A stretch of 64,000 nucleotides of DNA from Humitalea sp050632385 (GTDB taxonomy: Bacteria; Pseudomonadota; Alphaproteobacteria; Acetobacterales; Acetobacteraceae). The translations under genes were made by a program, and so were the position numbers. Positions 31,224 through 40,143 of this stretch are shown in pieces. Below the pieces are notes generated by a model. It did not search any database. It saw only the letters and a program-made list of their open reading frames with translations, and was not told where the DNA came from. Position 1 is the stretch's first letter; each line of letters starts with the position of its first letter. The DNA lies in NCBI RefSeq assembly GCF_050632385.1, contig NZ_CP192599.1, forward strand, positions 1,488,001 to 1,552,000, given 5' to 3'.

Positions 31224-31844
31224 TCAGCGCAACTCCCGCGCCGGCGCCCCGCCCACGCGCGCCCCATCGGCGACATCGCGCACCACGGCCGACCCCGCGC
31301 CCACCACCGCATCCCGCCCGATGGTGATCCCCGGCCGCACCGCGCTGCCGACGCCGACCAACGTCCGCGCCCCCACGGTCACATCGCCCGACAGGGCGCA
31401 GCCGGGGGCGATATGCGCCGCCTCGTGGATCCTGTTGTCATGGTCGACGATGGCGCCCGAATTGATGATGCACAGCCGCCCGACCTGGCTGCCGGTGCCG
31501 ACCACCGCCCGCACCAGCACCATCGCGCCGTCGCCCAGGCTGGCGGATGGCGACACCCAGGCCGCCGGATGCACCGCGACCGGCAGGGCGAAGCCGGCGC
31601 CCGCCAGCACATCGCCCTGCCGCTGGCGGGTGGCATTGTCGCCGATGGCGACGAAGCCCGCCGCGATGCCCTCGGCCCGCAGCCTGGGCAGGATCTCGAC
31701 GTCACCCAGCCAGGCGACGCCCATCTCCCGACCCGGCGGCGCCGGGCCAACCAGCCCGACCGGCTCCCAAAGCCCCTGCGCCCGCAATGCCTCGACCAGC
31801 ACCGCCGCATGCGCGCCTGTGCCGAGGACGAGGCAGGGGGCCAT
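31224..31844 (-). CDS. NeuD/PglD-family sugar O-acyltransferase
   Basis: 206-residue acyltransferase: N-terminal substrate-binding alpha/beta part (CLVLGTGAHAAVLVEALRAQG) and a C-terminal left-handed beta-helix of hexapeptide repeats (from AAWVSPSASLGDGAMVLVRAVVG to ITIGRDAVVGAGSAVVRDV). The general-base histidine is in SGAIVDHDNRI. Such enzymes acetylate amino or hydroxyl groups of NDP sugars or sialic acids. ATG at 31844 overlaps the ppa stop (ATGA), so it is translationally coupled to pyrophosphatase. It may serve the polysaccharide locus, but lies 4 kb away from it. Confidence 0.85.
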   Translation of the reverse strand: MAPCLVLGTGAHAAVLVEALRAQGLWEPVGLVGPAPPGREMGVAWLGDVEILPRLRAEGIAAGFVAIGDNATRQRQGDVLAGAGFALPVAVHPAAWVSPSASLGDGAMVLVRAVVGTGSQVGRLCIINSGAIVDHDNRIHEAAHIAPGCALSGDVTVGARTLVGVGSAVRPGITIGRDAVVGAGSAVVRDVADGARVGGAPARELR

Positions 31845-32377
31845 CAGCCCTTGGTCTTGGCGCGTTCGACCGCTTCCTGGATCAGCCTGCGCGCTTCCTC
31901 CGGCCCGCCCCAGCCCAGCACCTTCACCCACTTGCCGGGCTCCAGGTCCTTGTAGTGCTCGAAGAAGTGCTGGATCTGCTCGATCGTGATCTGCGGCAGG
32001 TCGGTATAGGACTTCACATGCAGGTAGCGCTTGGTCAGCTTGTCCGAAGGGACGGCGATGATCTTCTCGTCGCCGCCGCCGTCATCCTCCATCTTCAGCA
32101 CGCCGACCGGGCGCACGTTGATCACCGCACCCGGCACGATCGGGCGGGTATTGGCGACCAGCACGTCGATCGGGTCGCCATCATCCGACAGCGTATGCGG
32201 CACGAAGCCGTAATTGCCCGGGTAGCGCATCGGCGTATGCAGGAAGCGATCGACGAACAGGGTGCCTGCTTCCTTGTTCATTTCATACTTGATCGGCTCG
32301 CCGCCGATCTGGACCTCGATCACCACATTGATGTCATCGGGCGGGTTCTTGCCGATCGGAATGGCGTCGAGATTCAT
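31844..32377 (-). CDS. ppa: Inorganic pyrophosphatase (family I)
   Basis: Cytoplasmic enzyme hydrolysing pyrophosphate to phosphate, pulling biosynthetic reactions forward. 177 residues, the usual family I length. Seen: IEVQIGGEPIKYEMNKEAGTL, MRYPGNYGFVPHT, and the metal-binding signature DDGDPIDVLV, plus PHT and KWVKV near the end. ATG at 32377; a longer frame to 32437 adds a non-conserved leader. Coupled to the acyltransferase downstream and divergent from the phn transporter operon across 213 bp. Confidence 0.95.
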   Translation of the reverse strand: MNLDAIPIGKNPPDDINVVIEVQIGGEPIKYEMNKEAGTLFVDRFLHTPMRYPGNYGFVPHTLSDDGDPIDVLVANTRPIVPGAVINVRPVGVLKMEDDGGGDEKIIAVPSDKLTKRYLHVKSYTDLPQITIEQIQHFFEHYKDLEPGKWVKVLGWGGPEEARRLIQEAVERAKTKG

Positions 32378-32590
32378 GCGTAGGTTCCAACTCAGGTGGC
32401 CAGGATGCGGCCCGTTATCGCGGCACGCGGGCACCATCTTGCAACATTTCGCGCCCGCCGCCCAGGCGGGGGCACAGGTGGGCGCGGCGCCTGGACCCCG
32501 CGGCTATGTCATGGAAATGTAATGGCAGGCATCGCGCCCGCCGCGCCACCAAGAAGAAACGCCAACAGCCTTCAAGGGAAACACCAAGCC

Positions 32591-33643
32591 ATGATCCGCC
32601 CACTCCTGGCCGCCACGGCCCTGGCGCTACTGCCCAGCCTGGCACCCGTGCCCGCCACCGCCCAACCGGCCGCCGCCTGCAGCCATCGCGGCGCGCTGGA
32701 CGATGCCTTCTGCGACGAGAACCGCGACCTGGTGGCCGATACGCCGACCGACCCCGCGCGGCTGCGCAACCCGTCCACCCTGGTCTTCGCCTATACCCCG
32801 GTCGAGGATCCCGCCCTCTACGCCAGCCAGTTCCGCCCCCTGCTGGACTACCTGACGACCTGCACCGGCAAGCGCACCGTCTATTTCCAGGTGACCAGCA
32901 ACGCCGCCCAGGTCGAGGCGATGCGGTCCGGCCGGCTGCATATCGCGGGCTTCTCCACCGGGCCGACGGCTTTTGCCGTCAACCTGGCGGGGGCGGTGCC
33001 CTTCGCCATCAAGGGCAATGAACAGGCCTTCGAGGCCTATCGCGTCGTCGTCGTCACCCGCGCCAATTCCGATATCCGGACGCTGACCGACCTGCGCGGC
33101 CGGCGGGTGGCGCATACCTCCGCGACGTCCAATTCCGGCAACCTCGCCCCCCGGGCGCTGTTCCCTGCGCTGGGCGTGACGCCGGACACGGATTACCGGG
33201 TGCTGTATTCCGGCGGGCACGACCGCAGCGTCATGGGGGTGAATGCCGGCGACTTCGACGCCGCCCCGGTTGCGTCGGACGTCTATCACCGCATGGTCGG
33301 CCGCGGGCAGGTGCAGGGGGCCAACATGCGCGAGGTCTGGCAGAGCGACCCGTTCCCGACCTCCTCTTTCGCCCTGGCGCATGATCTGCAGCCGGAACTG
33401 GCAGCACGCATCCGGCAGTGTTTCTACGATTTCCGCTTCCCGGCCGCGATGTCGCGGGACCTGGGCGGCAACGACCGCTTCTGGCCCGCGACCTATCTGC
33501 GCGAATGGGCGCCGGTGCGGGTCGTCGCCGATGCCGCCGGCGCGCCCTACACCCGCGCTGCCTTCGACATCGAAAGCCGCCGCGAATTGGAAGCCGAGGC
33601 ACGGCGCCTCGCCACGCCACCCGCCACGCCGCGTCCGCAATAA
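32591..33643 (+). CDS. phnD: Phosphate/phosphite/phosphonate ABC transporter substrate-binding protein
   Basis: 350-residue periplasmic binding protein of the PhnD family. Signal peptide MIRPLLAATALALLPSLAPV cleaved near TAQ. Family features: LVFAYTPVEDPALYASQFRPLLDYL, TGKRTVYFQVTSNAAQVEAM, HIAGFSTGPTAFAVN, LRGRRVAHTSATSNSGNLAP and HDRSVMGVNAGDFDAAPVA. ATG at 32591; the upstream frame is non-coding. First gene of a D-C-E-E operon. Ligand may be phosphonate, phosphite or phosphate; no C-P lyase or phosphite dehydrogenase gene is in the window to decide. Confidence 0.9.
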   Translation: MIRPLLAATALALLPSLAPVPATAQPAAACSHRGALDDAFCDENRDLVADTPTDPARLRNPSTLVFAYTPVEDPALYASQFRPLLDYLTTCTGKRTVYFQVTSNAAQVEAMRSGRLHIAGFSTGPTAFAVNLAGAVPFAIKGNEQAFEAYRVVVVTRANSDIRTLTDLRGRRVAHTSATSNSGNLAPRALFPALGVTPDTDYRVLYSGGHDRSVMGVNAGDFDAAPVASDVYHRMVGRGQVQGANMREVWQSDPFPTSSFALAHDLQPELAARIRQCFYDFRFPAAMSRDLGGNDRFWPATYLREWAPVRVVADAAGAPYTRAAFDIESRRELEAEARRLATPPATPRPQ

Positions 33644-33645
33644 GC

Positions 33646-34401
33646 GTGGAGCCCATCCTGCGCATCCAGGGGCTGGAAAAATCCTATACCCCTGGCAAGC
33701 CGGTGCTTTCCGGCATCACCCTCGACATCGCCGCGGTCGGGATGACCGCGGTGATCGGACCCTCCGGCACCGGCAAATCGACCCTGCTGCGCTGCATCAA
33801 CCGCCTGGTGGAACCCAGCGGGGGATCGATCCTGATGGATGGGCAGGATCTGGCGCGGCTGCGCGGGCAGGGGCTGCGCAATGCCCGCCGCCGCATCGGC
33901 ATGGTTTTCCAGGAATACAACCTGGTCGAACGCCTGTCGGTGATGGAGAACGTGTTGACCGGGCGCCTGGGCTACGTGCCCCTCTGGCGCGCCTGGCTGC
34001 GCCGCTACCCGGCCCCGGACATCGCCCGCGCCTTCGACCTGCTGGACGCCGTCGGCCTGCCCGACCAGGCGACGCGGCGCGCCGACGCGCTGTCGGGCGG
34101 CCAGCGCCAGCGCGTCGGCATCGCCCGCGCGCTGATGCAATCGCCGGCGCTTCTGCTGGCCGATGAACCGACCTCCTCGCTCGACCCAAAGACCGCCGTC
34201 GAGGTGATGGAACTCATGGCCCGCCTGACCGGGGATGCCGGCGTCCCGGTCATCGTCAACATCCACAACGTGGAACTCGCCAAGCGTTTCGCCGTGCGCA
34301 TCATCGGCATGAGCGGCGGTGCCGTCGTCTTCGACGGCCCGCCCGAGGCGCTGGAACCGCACCACCTGCACCAGATCTACGGCGGGCAGGACTGGCTGTG
34401 A
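33646..34401 (+). CDS. phnC: Phosphonate-type ABC transporter ATP-binding protein
   Basis: 251-residue ABC ATPase energising phosphonate/phosphite uptake. Walker A GPSGTGKST (about residue 38), Q-loop MVFQEYNLVERLSVMENVL (PhnC-typical wording), signature LSGGQRQRVGIARAL, Walker B LLLADEPTSSLDP, switch histidine in VNIHNVELA. GTG start at 33646, two bases after the phnD stop; the in-frame upstream part overlaps phnD. The stop overlaps the GTG of the first permease gene. Confidence 0.93.
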   Translation: MEPILRIQGLEKSYTPGKPVLSGITLDIAAVGMTAVIGPSGTGKSTLLRCINRLVEPSGGSILMDGQDLARLRGQGLRNARRRIGMVFQEYNLVERLSVMENVLTGRLGYVPLWRAWLRRYPAPDIARAFDLLDAVGLPDQATRRADALSGGQRQRVGIARALMQSPALLLADEPTSSLDPKTAVEVMELMARLTGDAGVPVIVNIHNVELAKRFAVRIIGMSGGAVVFDGPPEALEPHHLHQIYGGQDWL

Positions 34402-35168
34402 GGGCGGACCCCTTCCCACCCAACTGGCCGTTGCGGATCGGCGTCGGCATCGCCGTGCTCTATGTCGCCTATGCCTCCACGCAACTCGGCCTGGACGCCG
34501 ACCGCCTGCTGCGCGGTTTTGGCGAAGGCGGGCGCTTCATCGCCCGCATGTTCCCACCCAATTTCGCCCGCTGGGAGTTGCTGGTCGAAGGCATGCTGGA
34601 AAGCCTGCAGATCGCGGTGCTCTCCTCCGTGCTCGGCATCCTGGTCTCCCTGCCGCTGGGGCTGATGGCCGCCCGCAACCTGTCGCCGATCTGGCTGTCG
34701 GCGCCGACGCGCGGGGTGATCGCGGTCTGCCGGTCGCTGCATTACGTGATCGTCGCGATCCTTTTCGTGAAGGCGCTCGGCTTCGGCGCCCTGGCCGGGG
34801 TCGCCGCCCTGACCGTCGCCTCGATGGGCTTCATCGCCAAATTATTCGCCGAAGCCATCGAGGAAATCAGCATGAAGCAGGTCGAGGCCGTGCGCGCCAC
34901 GGGCGCCTCGGCAGGCGGCGTGCTGCTCTACGGCGTGCTGCCGCAGGTCGCCTCGCGCTTCATCGGCTTCTGCATCTACCAGCTCGATTCCAACCTGCGG
35001 AACTCCACCCTGGTCGGCATCGTCGGCGCCGGCGGCATCGGCGGCACCTTGTTCGCCGCCTTCAAGCGCTTCGACTATGATTTCGTCTGCGCCATCCTGC
35101 TGTCGATCATCGCGCTGATATTCCTGGCCGAGGTCATCTCCGGCCGTATCCGGGCGGCGCTGCGATGA
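34398..35168 (+). CDS. phnE: Phosphonate-type ABC transporter permease, first copy
   Basis: 256-residue inner-membrane permease with about six helices. The EAA loop contacting PhnC is visible as QVEAVRATGASAGGVLLYGVLPQ. Other PhnE wording: LESLQIAVLSSVLGILVSLPLGLMAARNLSP, ICRSLHY-like CRSLHYVIVAILFVKALG, and DSNLRNSTLVGIVGAGGIG. GTG start at 34398 overlaps the phnC stop (GTGA). Forms a heterodimer with the next gene product (inference). Confidence 0.92.
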   Translation: MRADPFPPNWPLRIGVGIAVLYVAYASTQLGLDADRLLRGFGEGGRFIARMFPPNFARWELLVEGMLESLQIAVLSSVLGILVSLPLGLMAARNLSPIWLSAPTRGVIAVCRSLHYVIVAILFVKALGFGALAGVAALTVASMGFIAKLFAEAIEEISMKQVEAVRATGASAGGVLLYGVLPQVASRFIGFCIYQLDSNLRNSTLVGIVGAGGIGGTLFAAFKRFDYDFVCAILLSIIALIFLAEVISGRIRAALR

Positions 35169-35968
35169 GTGCCACGACAATGCCCCGCGCCTGGGTGCGC
35201 CACAGCCTCGGTCAGCGTCTGCTGCGCTACATGCTCTGGCTGTGCATGGTCGCGGCCACGGTCTGGGCGATCCGGTCGATCGAGATCATTCCCGAATTCC
35301 TGGCCGATGCGCCGGAACAAATGGCCGACCTGCTGGTCCGCATGTGGCCGCCGGACCTCGCGCACTACTACCCCTCCGTCCATGCGGCGATGATCGAGAC
35401 CTTGCATATCGCCACCCTCGGCACCCTGCTCGGCATCGCCATGGCGGTGCCGGTCGCTCTGCTCGCCGCGCGCAACATCTGCCACAGCACCGCCGCGAAC
35501 CTGGTGGCGCAACTGATCCTGGTGTCCTCGCGCTCGGTGAACGCGCTCGTCTGGGCCTTGCTCTTCGTCGCCATCTTCGGCCCCGGCCCCGCGGCGGGCA
35601 CCCTGGCCATCGCCTTCCGCTCCATCGGCTTCGTCGGCAAGCTACTGGCCGAGGCGATCGAGGAAACCGCCCATGGCCCGGTCGAAGCCCTGGAGGCCGT
35701 CGGCGCCCCCTGGGGATCCCGCATGCTGAAAGGCGTCTGGCCCCAGGTTCAGCCCGCCTTCTGGGGGATCGCGCTGTTCCGCTGGGACATCAACGTGCGC
35801 GAATCCGCCGTGCTGGGCCTGGTCGGGGCAGGGGGCATCGGCGTCGTCCTGGATGACGCCATCAACTTCTTCCAATGGCCCCGCGTCGCCACCATCCTGC
35901 TGTCGATCCTGGTCGTCGTGATCCTGGCGGAACTGGCCGTGACACGGATCCGGGCGCGGTTGCTGTAG
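35165..35968 (+). CDS. phnE: Phosphonate-type ABC transporter permease, second copy
   Basis: 267-residue permease, homologous to the preceding one. EAA loop GPVEALEAVGAPWGSRMLKGVWPQ; LHIATLGTLLGIAMAVPVALLAARNICH; SSRSVNALVWALLFVAIFG; and DINVRESAVLGLVGAGGIG. ATG at 35165 overlaps the upstream stop (ATGA). Last gene of the phnDCEE operon; a family A hairpin element follows its stop immediately and probably ends the transcript. Confidence 0.92.
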   Translation: MSATTMPRAWVRHSLGQRLLRYMLWLCMVAATVWAIRSIEIIPEFLADAPEQMADLLVRMWPPDLAHYYPSVHAAMIETLHIATLGTLLGIAMAVPVALLAARNICHSTAANLVAQLILVSSRSVNALVWALLFVAIFGPGPAAGTLAIAFRSIGFVGKLLAEAIEETAHGPVEALEAVGAPWGSRMLKGVWPQVQPAFWGIALFRWDINVRESAVLGLVGAGGIGVVLDDAINFFQWPRVATILLSILVVVILAELAVTRIRARLL

Positions 35969-36220
35969 TGAAGTAATTGGGGGTGTTGCGCCTTGAGAGG
36001 GGCTTTGCCCCTCTCAAACTCTCCCCACCAAGGGGCAGTGGCCCCTTGGAACCCACGATACTTGGCAAGAAATAGGGAGGGGCGTCATCGGCGTGCCATT
36101 GGCGCTGGGAACGCCATGCCCCTCCCTATTTCTTGCCAATATTCCGCCGGTCCAGGGGCGGCGGCCCCTGGTGGGGGAGTTTGAGGGGGCGAAGCCACCT
36201 CAAGGACCACCCCCCAATCC
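35969..36220. repeat. Family A palindromic element, copy 2
   Basis: Fills the gap between the convergent phnE and OmpA-family genes, in the same orientation as copy 1. Central perfect 22-bp inverted repeat, arms 36062-36083 and 36118-36139, beginning TTGGCAAGAAATAGGG. Both arms differ from copy 1 in matching ways, so pairing is kept. Flanking hairpins: TTGAGAGGGGC/GCCCCTCTCAA, CCAAGGGG/CCCCTTGG, CCAGGGG/CCCCTGG, and a TTGAGG-GGC/GCC-CCTCAA stem that replaces the GTGGAGGG form of other copies. Confidence 0.9.
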
Positions 36221-37237
36221 TCACCGCCGCACGATCTCCACGCGACGGTTCTCAGCCCGCCCCGCGTCGCTCGCATTGCTCGCGACCGGTGCCGCCATGC
36301 CCGCGCCAAAGGCCGTCAGCCGCGCGGGCGCGATGGCGAAATCGCGGGCCAGCGTGGCCACCACCGCCTGTGCCCGGCGCCGCGACAGGTCGACGTTGTA
36401 GTCGAAGGCGCCTTGCGCGTCGGTATGGCCCGTCACCACGACCGACAGTGTCGGATTGGCCCGGAGGTAGGTCGCGACCTCTTGCAGGGTCGGGCGCGAT
36501 TCGGCGGTGATCTCGGCCGAATCGAAGCCGAATTGAATGCCATAGAGCGCGATGCGTCCGCTGCGTTCGATCGCCTGCTGCATGGCCGAGGCATCGACGA
36601 AGGCGATCTGCCCCGTCTGCATCGGCCGCGCCTCCACCACATCGACCAGCACCGACAATTGCGGATCATTGCCGGCGCGTGGGCTGGCCAGGATCGAGAC
36701 GAAGACATCCCCCTCCCGCGGCCGGACCAGCCGCGCCATGACATAGGCGAGGTCGCCCCAGTTGTTGCCGAGGGCCGCCTGGATCGGCACTGCCTCGCTG
36801 ACCGCGAACCACAGGTCGGAGGGATTGCCGCAGGCCTCGCGTGCGCAGGCGAAGACGATCTCGAACCCTTGGGCGGTCAGGCGTTCCTGGAAATTGCGCA
36901 CGACCTCCAGCGCCGACCGCCCGGCCGAGGCGGGCAGGACATAGGTCATGCGGACCGCGCGGCCGGCGACGGCCAGGCTGTTGCCCTCATGCCGGCGGCT
37001 GCCGTGCTGGCGCGTATCGGCGCTGGTGACGCGGCCCGTGACCATGCGGAACTCGTCATAGTCGCGCACCCGGGACAGCCGGATGGTGCTGCCCTGGTAG
37101 CGCCCGACCAGCGGATGGTCGCGCGACCCGGCAAGATCGGTCGGCGCCGGCGCGGGGCGGGGTTGCGCCTCGGCCGTGCCGAGCGTCAGCAGCAACGCCC
37201 CGGCCAGCGCCAGGAAACCTTTGGTCAGGGATGTCAT
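36221..37237 (-). CDS. DUF4892-OmpA family outer-membrane protein
   Basis: 338 residues. Signal peptide MTSLTKGFLALAGALLLTLG ending near AEA. Residues about 35-215 match the DUF4892 type (DLAGSRDHPLVGRYQGSTI, VRMTYVLPASAGRSALEVVRNF); the C-terminal third is an OmpA peptidoglycan-binding domain (FGFDSAEITAESRPTLQEVATYL, VVTGHTDAQGAFDYNVDLSRRRAQAV, ENRRVEI). It should sit in the periplasm or outer membrane and bind the cell wall. ATG at 37237. Alone on the minus strand, with the VOC gene upstream. Confidence 0.88.
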   Translation of the reverse strand: MTSLTKGFLALAGALLLTLGTAEAQPRPAPAPTDLAGSRDHPLVGRYQGSTIRLSRVRDYDEFRMVTGRVTSADTRQHGSRRHEGNSLAVAGRAVRMTYVLPASAGRSALEVVRNFQERLTAQGFEIVFACAREACGNPSDLWFAVSEAVPIQAALGNNWGDLAYVMARLVRPREGDVFVSILASPRAGNDPQLSVLVDVVEARPMQTGQIAFVDASAMQQAIERSGRIALYGIQFGFDSAEITAESRPTLQEVATYLRANPTLSVVVTGHTDAQGAFDYNVDLSRRRAQAVVATLARDFAIAPARLTAFGAGMAAPVASNASDAGRAENRRVEIVRR

Positions 37238-37305
37238 GCTTGGATCCGCGCGGGTGGTGGTGCGCGGCAGGATGCCGGCGACGCGCCGCCGCCGGCAAGC
37301 CGGTC

Positions 37306-37692
37306 TCAGCTGCTACGTTCGATCAATTCCACGCGCACGCCCTCCGGGCTGTCGAAGAAGGCGATCCGCACGCCGGGCCGCGCCTGGGTCACGCCCTTCA
37401 CCAGCACCGCGCCATGCCCGTCCATGACGCTGGCCATCACTGCGTCGATATCGGCGACCGCCAGGCCGATGTGCTCGATCCCGCGGAACGGCGGCGGCGG
37501 CGGGGTCGGCGTGCTGGCCGGCACGGTTTCCAGGAACAGCGACAGCCCGCCAAGGTCGAGCACCACGCGGATGCGATCCTCCATCGGCGCGCGGCTGACG
37601 ATCTTTGCGTCCAGCGCATCGACATAGAATTTCGCGGCGGTGTCGGGGTCGGCGCTGCGGATGTGCAGGTGGTCGAGGGTAAAGCGGGACAT
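37306..37692 (-). CDS. VOC-family (glyoxalase/bleomycin-resistance fold) protein
   Basis: 128-residue metal-dependent VOC protein with two beta-alpha-beta-beta-beta units: FTLDHLHIRSADPDTAAKFYVDALDAKI at the N-terminus and GIEHIGLAVADIDAVMASV in the second half, ending DSPEGVRVELIE with the C-terminal metal-ligand glutamate. Histidines at HLHI and HIGL are in ligand positions. A run of prolines (TPTPPPPPF) links the halves. ATG at 37692; the longer upstream frame is non-coding. The reaction is not predictable from sequence. Confidence 0.83.
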   Translation of the reverse strand: MSRFTLDHLHIRSADPDTAAKFYVDALDAKIVSRAPMEDRIRVVLDLGGLSLFLETVPASTPTPPPPPFRGIEHIGLAVADIDAVMASVMDGHGAVLVKGVTQARPGVRIAFFDSPEGVRVELIERSS

Positions 37693-37741
37693 GCGGCGTT
37701 TCCTTATGGGGATGGGCGCCAGTGTTCCGCCACGCGGCCTG

Positions 37742-38461
37742 TCAGGCAAGCGGGGCGGCGTCGCGCAGCATCGCCTCGGCGGCCGGGGTCCAGCCCGCGT
37801 CACCGTGCAGCACCAGCCCGGGCAGCACCGCATCCGGCCCGCGCCCACCGCGCCGGGTCGCCAGGATCACGCGCTTGGCCGTCACCCCGGCCCGCGGCCA
37901 CAAGGGGCGCATCGCAACCCCACCCCCACCCGCGTCACGCAGCGCGCCCGCGGCCTCGGCCCAGCGCGCGGCCGGCAGCACCAGGCTGGCCGTCCCGCCA
38001 TGCCGCAGCGGCGCGAGCACCGCCACCGCCCAGGCCGCCAGCGGCACGGCATCCGCATGGGTCGCCCCAGCCCGGATCGCCTTGGGCGGCGGCGTGCCGG
38101 CGGGCCAATAGGGCGGGTTGGCGGCGGCGTGGTGCAGTCGCCCCAGCCCCGCGATCACCCCCGCATCGGCGATATCGCCGCACACCACCCACACCCGGTC
38201 GGCCCAGCCATTCCGCGCGGCATTCTCCACCGCCAGCGCCGCCAGCTCCGGGTCACGCTCGACCGCCACCACCGACACCCCGGGCACCCGCGCCAGCAGG
38301 CACAAAAACACCGCCCCCGCGCCGCAGCCCGCGTCCAGCACGACCTGGCCCGCCCGGGCGGGGATGCTGGCGGCCAGCGCCACCGCATCCAGCCCCGCCT
38401 TGAGCCCCCCCGGCGCCTGGATGATGCGGACCCGCCCGCCCAGCAGGGCCTCCTCGGTCAA
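37742..38461 (-). CDS. tRNA1(Val) (adenine37-N6)-methyltransferase-like (TrmN6/YfiC)
   Basis: 239-residue SAM methyltransferase. Motif I VVLDAGCGAGAVFLCLL (about residue 40), acidic VVAVERDPELAALA, and the catalytic NPPY motif HHAAANPPYWPAG typical of N6-adenine methylation of nucleic acids. The N-terminal EEALLGGRVRIIQAPGGLKAGLDAVALA is the YfiC opening that precedes motif I. ATG at 38461 overlaps the stop of the small DUF2007 gene upstream, a common pairing in alphaproteobacteria. Substrate specificity is inferred. Confidence 0.83.
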   Translation of the reverse strand: MTEEALLGGRVRIIQAPGGLKAGLDAVALAASIPARAGQVVLDAGCGAGAVFLCLLARVPGVSVVAVERDPELAALAVENAARNGWADRVWVVCGDIADAGVIAGLGRLHHAAANPPYWPAGTPPPKAIRAGATHADAVPLAAWAVAVLAPLRHGGTASLVLPAARWAEAAGALRDAGGGGVAMRPLWPRAGVTAKRVILATRRGGRGPDAVLPGLVLHGDAGWTPAAEAMLRDAAPLA

Positions 38462-38667
38462 GCGGCCTCGCCCGCCTCGCGCAGGATTCGCAACGCGGCG
38501 TCGTGGTCGTCATCGACCACCGCCAACCGGCGCGGAAAGGCGCCGATGCCGCCCTCCACCGCGCTGATATGCTGGTCCAGCACCACCGCCGCGATCCCCG
38601 CATCCCGCAGCAGTGCCTCGAGGAAAGAGAGGCGGACGATATCCGAACTCGTTGCCAGTATTCGCAT
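38458..38667 (-). CDS. DUF2007-family protein
   Basis: 69-residue protein matching the DUF2007 (putative signal-transducing) pattern: MRILATSSDIVRLSFLEALL, then AGIAAVVLDQHISAVEGGIGAFPRRLAVVDDDHDAALRIL. This is a small ferredoxin-like fold related to PII-like domains. ATG at 38667; its stop overlaps the methyltransferase start by 4 bp. Function unknown. Divergent from polyprenyl synthase, which it adjoins in many alphaproteobacteria. Confidence 0.8.
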   Translation of the reverse strand: MRILATSSDIVRLSFLEALLRDAGIAAVVLDQHISAVEGGIGAFPRRLAVVDDDHDAALRILREAGEAA

Positions 38668-38794
38668 GAACCGCCGCCATCCTCCATCGCTTCAAGGCCT
38701 TGCCCAGCCTCGGCCTTGCTGCACCGAAGCTTGCTGGCCTGCGGCACCGGACCTATGTTCCCGATCGCGCACCGGACCTAATGTTGCGCCACGG

Positions 38795-39856
38795 GTGCCG
38801 GGGGCTCAATCTTCGTTGGATACTTTGCCGCATACATCTTCCGCCACACTCCCCCCCAGCCCCAAGGGTGCCGGGGGTGAGGATGCGCTGACCCGCCTGT
38901 CCAACCTGGTCGCCGCCGACATGTCGGCGACGAACCGGCTGATCGTGGCCCGCATGGACAGCCCCGTCGCCCTGATCCCGCAACTGGCGGCACATCTGGT
39001 CGCGGCCGGGGGCAAGCGGCTGCGCCCGCTGCTGACTCTCGCGACCACGCGGCTCTGCGGCTACACCGGGCAGCGGCAGATCGCGCTGGCCGCCTGTGTC
39101 GAATTCATCCACACCGCGACCCTGCTGCATGATGACGTGGTGGATGAATCCGCCCTGCGCCGCGGCCGCCCCTCCGCCAATGCGCTCTTCGGCAACCAGC
39201 CCTCCGTCCTCGTCGGCGATTTCCTGTTTGCCCGCGCCTTCCAGATCCTGGTCGAGGACGGCAATTTGGACGTGTTGCGCATCCTCTCCGCCGCCGCCGC
39301 CACCCTGGCCGAGGGCGAGGTGCTGCAACTCGTCACCCAAAACGACCTTGCCACCACCGAGGCGCAGTACCTGGCCGTGGTCGAGGGCAAGACCGCCGCC
39401 CTCTTCTCCGCCGCCGCCGAGATCGGCGCGGTGGTGGCCGAACGCTCCGCCACCGACCAGGCGGGGTTGCGCGAATACGGCCGTTCGCTCGGCGTCGCCT
39501 TCCAACTGGTCGATGACGCGCTGGACTACGCCGCCGAACAGGATGTGCTGGGCAAGACCGTCGGCGACGATTTTCGGGAAGGCAAGATCACCCTGCCGGT
39601 GCTGATCGCGCTCGCTGCCGCCGACCCGACCGAACGCGCCTTCTGGGAACGCACCCTGGAACGCCAGGAACAGACCGATGCGGATTTCGCCGAGGCCCAG
39701 CGCATCCTGGCCCGGCACGACGCGGTCACCTTGACCATCGAACGCGCGCGCGACTACGGCCGCGTCGCGGTCCGCGCCCTGGCGCCCTTCCCGGACGGGC
39801 CGATCCGCCAGGCGCTGGCCGATACGGTGGCCTTTGCGGTGGAGCGGGCGCGGTAG
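38795..39856 (+). CDS. Polyprenyl diphosphate synthase (ubiquinone side chain)
   Basis: Trans-isoprenyl diphosphate synthase, probably making the octa- or decaprenyl chain of ubiquinone. First aspartate-rich motif LLHDDVVDES (DDxxD) and second LVDDALDYA; also GGKRLRPLLTLA, SVLVGDFLFARAFQ, and GKTVGDDFREGKITLP. Start uncertain: in frame are GTG 38795, TTG 38816 and TTG 38825, and all give an ordinary length (343-353 residues). Conserved sequence begins at LTRLSNLVAADM. No ATG in frame lies before it. Divergent from the DUF2007 gene. Confidence 0.88.
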   Translation: MPGAQSSLDTLPHTSSATLPPSPKGAGGEDALTRLSNLVAADMSATNRLIVARMDSPVALIPQLAAHLVAAGGKRLRPLLTLATTRLCGYTGQRQIALAACVEFIHTATLLHDDVVDESALRRGRPSANALFGNQPSVLVGDFLFARAFQILVEDGNLDVLRILSAAAATLAEGEVLQLVTQNDLATTEAQYLAVVEGKTAALFSAAAEIGAVVAERSATDQAGLREYGRSLGVAFQLVDDALDYAAEQDVLGKTVGDDFREGKITLPVLIALAAADPTERAFWERTLERQEQTDADFAEAQRILARHDAVTLTIERARDYGRVAVRALAPFPDGPIRQALADTVAFAVERAR

Positions 39857-39912
39857 CAGGCCGGCGAAGGCCACGACGCGCGTTTGCGTCCACCCATTAA
39901 GGAACCAGGCCA

Positions 39913-40143
39913 ATGCCTCATGTCATCGTCAAGCTCTACCCAGGAAAAACCGACCTGGAGAAAGCGAAGATCGCCGAGCAGGTCACCAAGGCGATCATGG
40001 ATTCCGCCGGCAGCAGCGAAGCATCGGTGTCCGTCGGCATCGAAGACGTCGCGCCCGCCGATTGGGCCGAGACGGTCTATCGGCCGGAGATCGTCGGCAA
40101 GGCCGACACACTGTTCAAGAAGCCAGGGTACAACCCGCTTTAG
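39913..40143 (+). CDS. 4-oxalocrotonate tautomerase-family protein
   Basis: 76-residue tautomerase; the catalytic proline is residue 2 and becomes N-terminal after methionine removal (MPHVIVKLYPGK). Further family features are LEKAKIAEQVTKAIMDSAG and VSVGIEDVAPADWAETVY, closest to the PptA-like subgroup. AAGGA precedes the ATG. The stop codon TAG is the first three bases of a family B repeat. No ring-cleavage gene is adjacent, so the physiological substrate is unknown. Confidence 0.85.
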   Translation: MPHVIVKLYPGKTDLEKAKIAEQVTKAIMDSAGSSEASVSVGIEDVAPADWAETVYRPEIVGKADTLFKKPGYNPL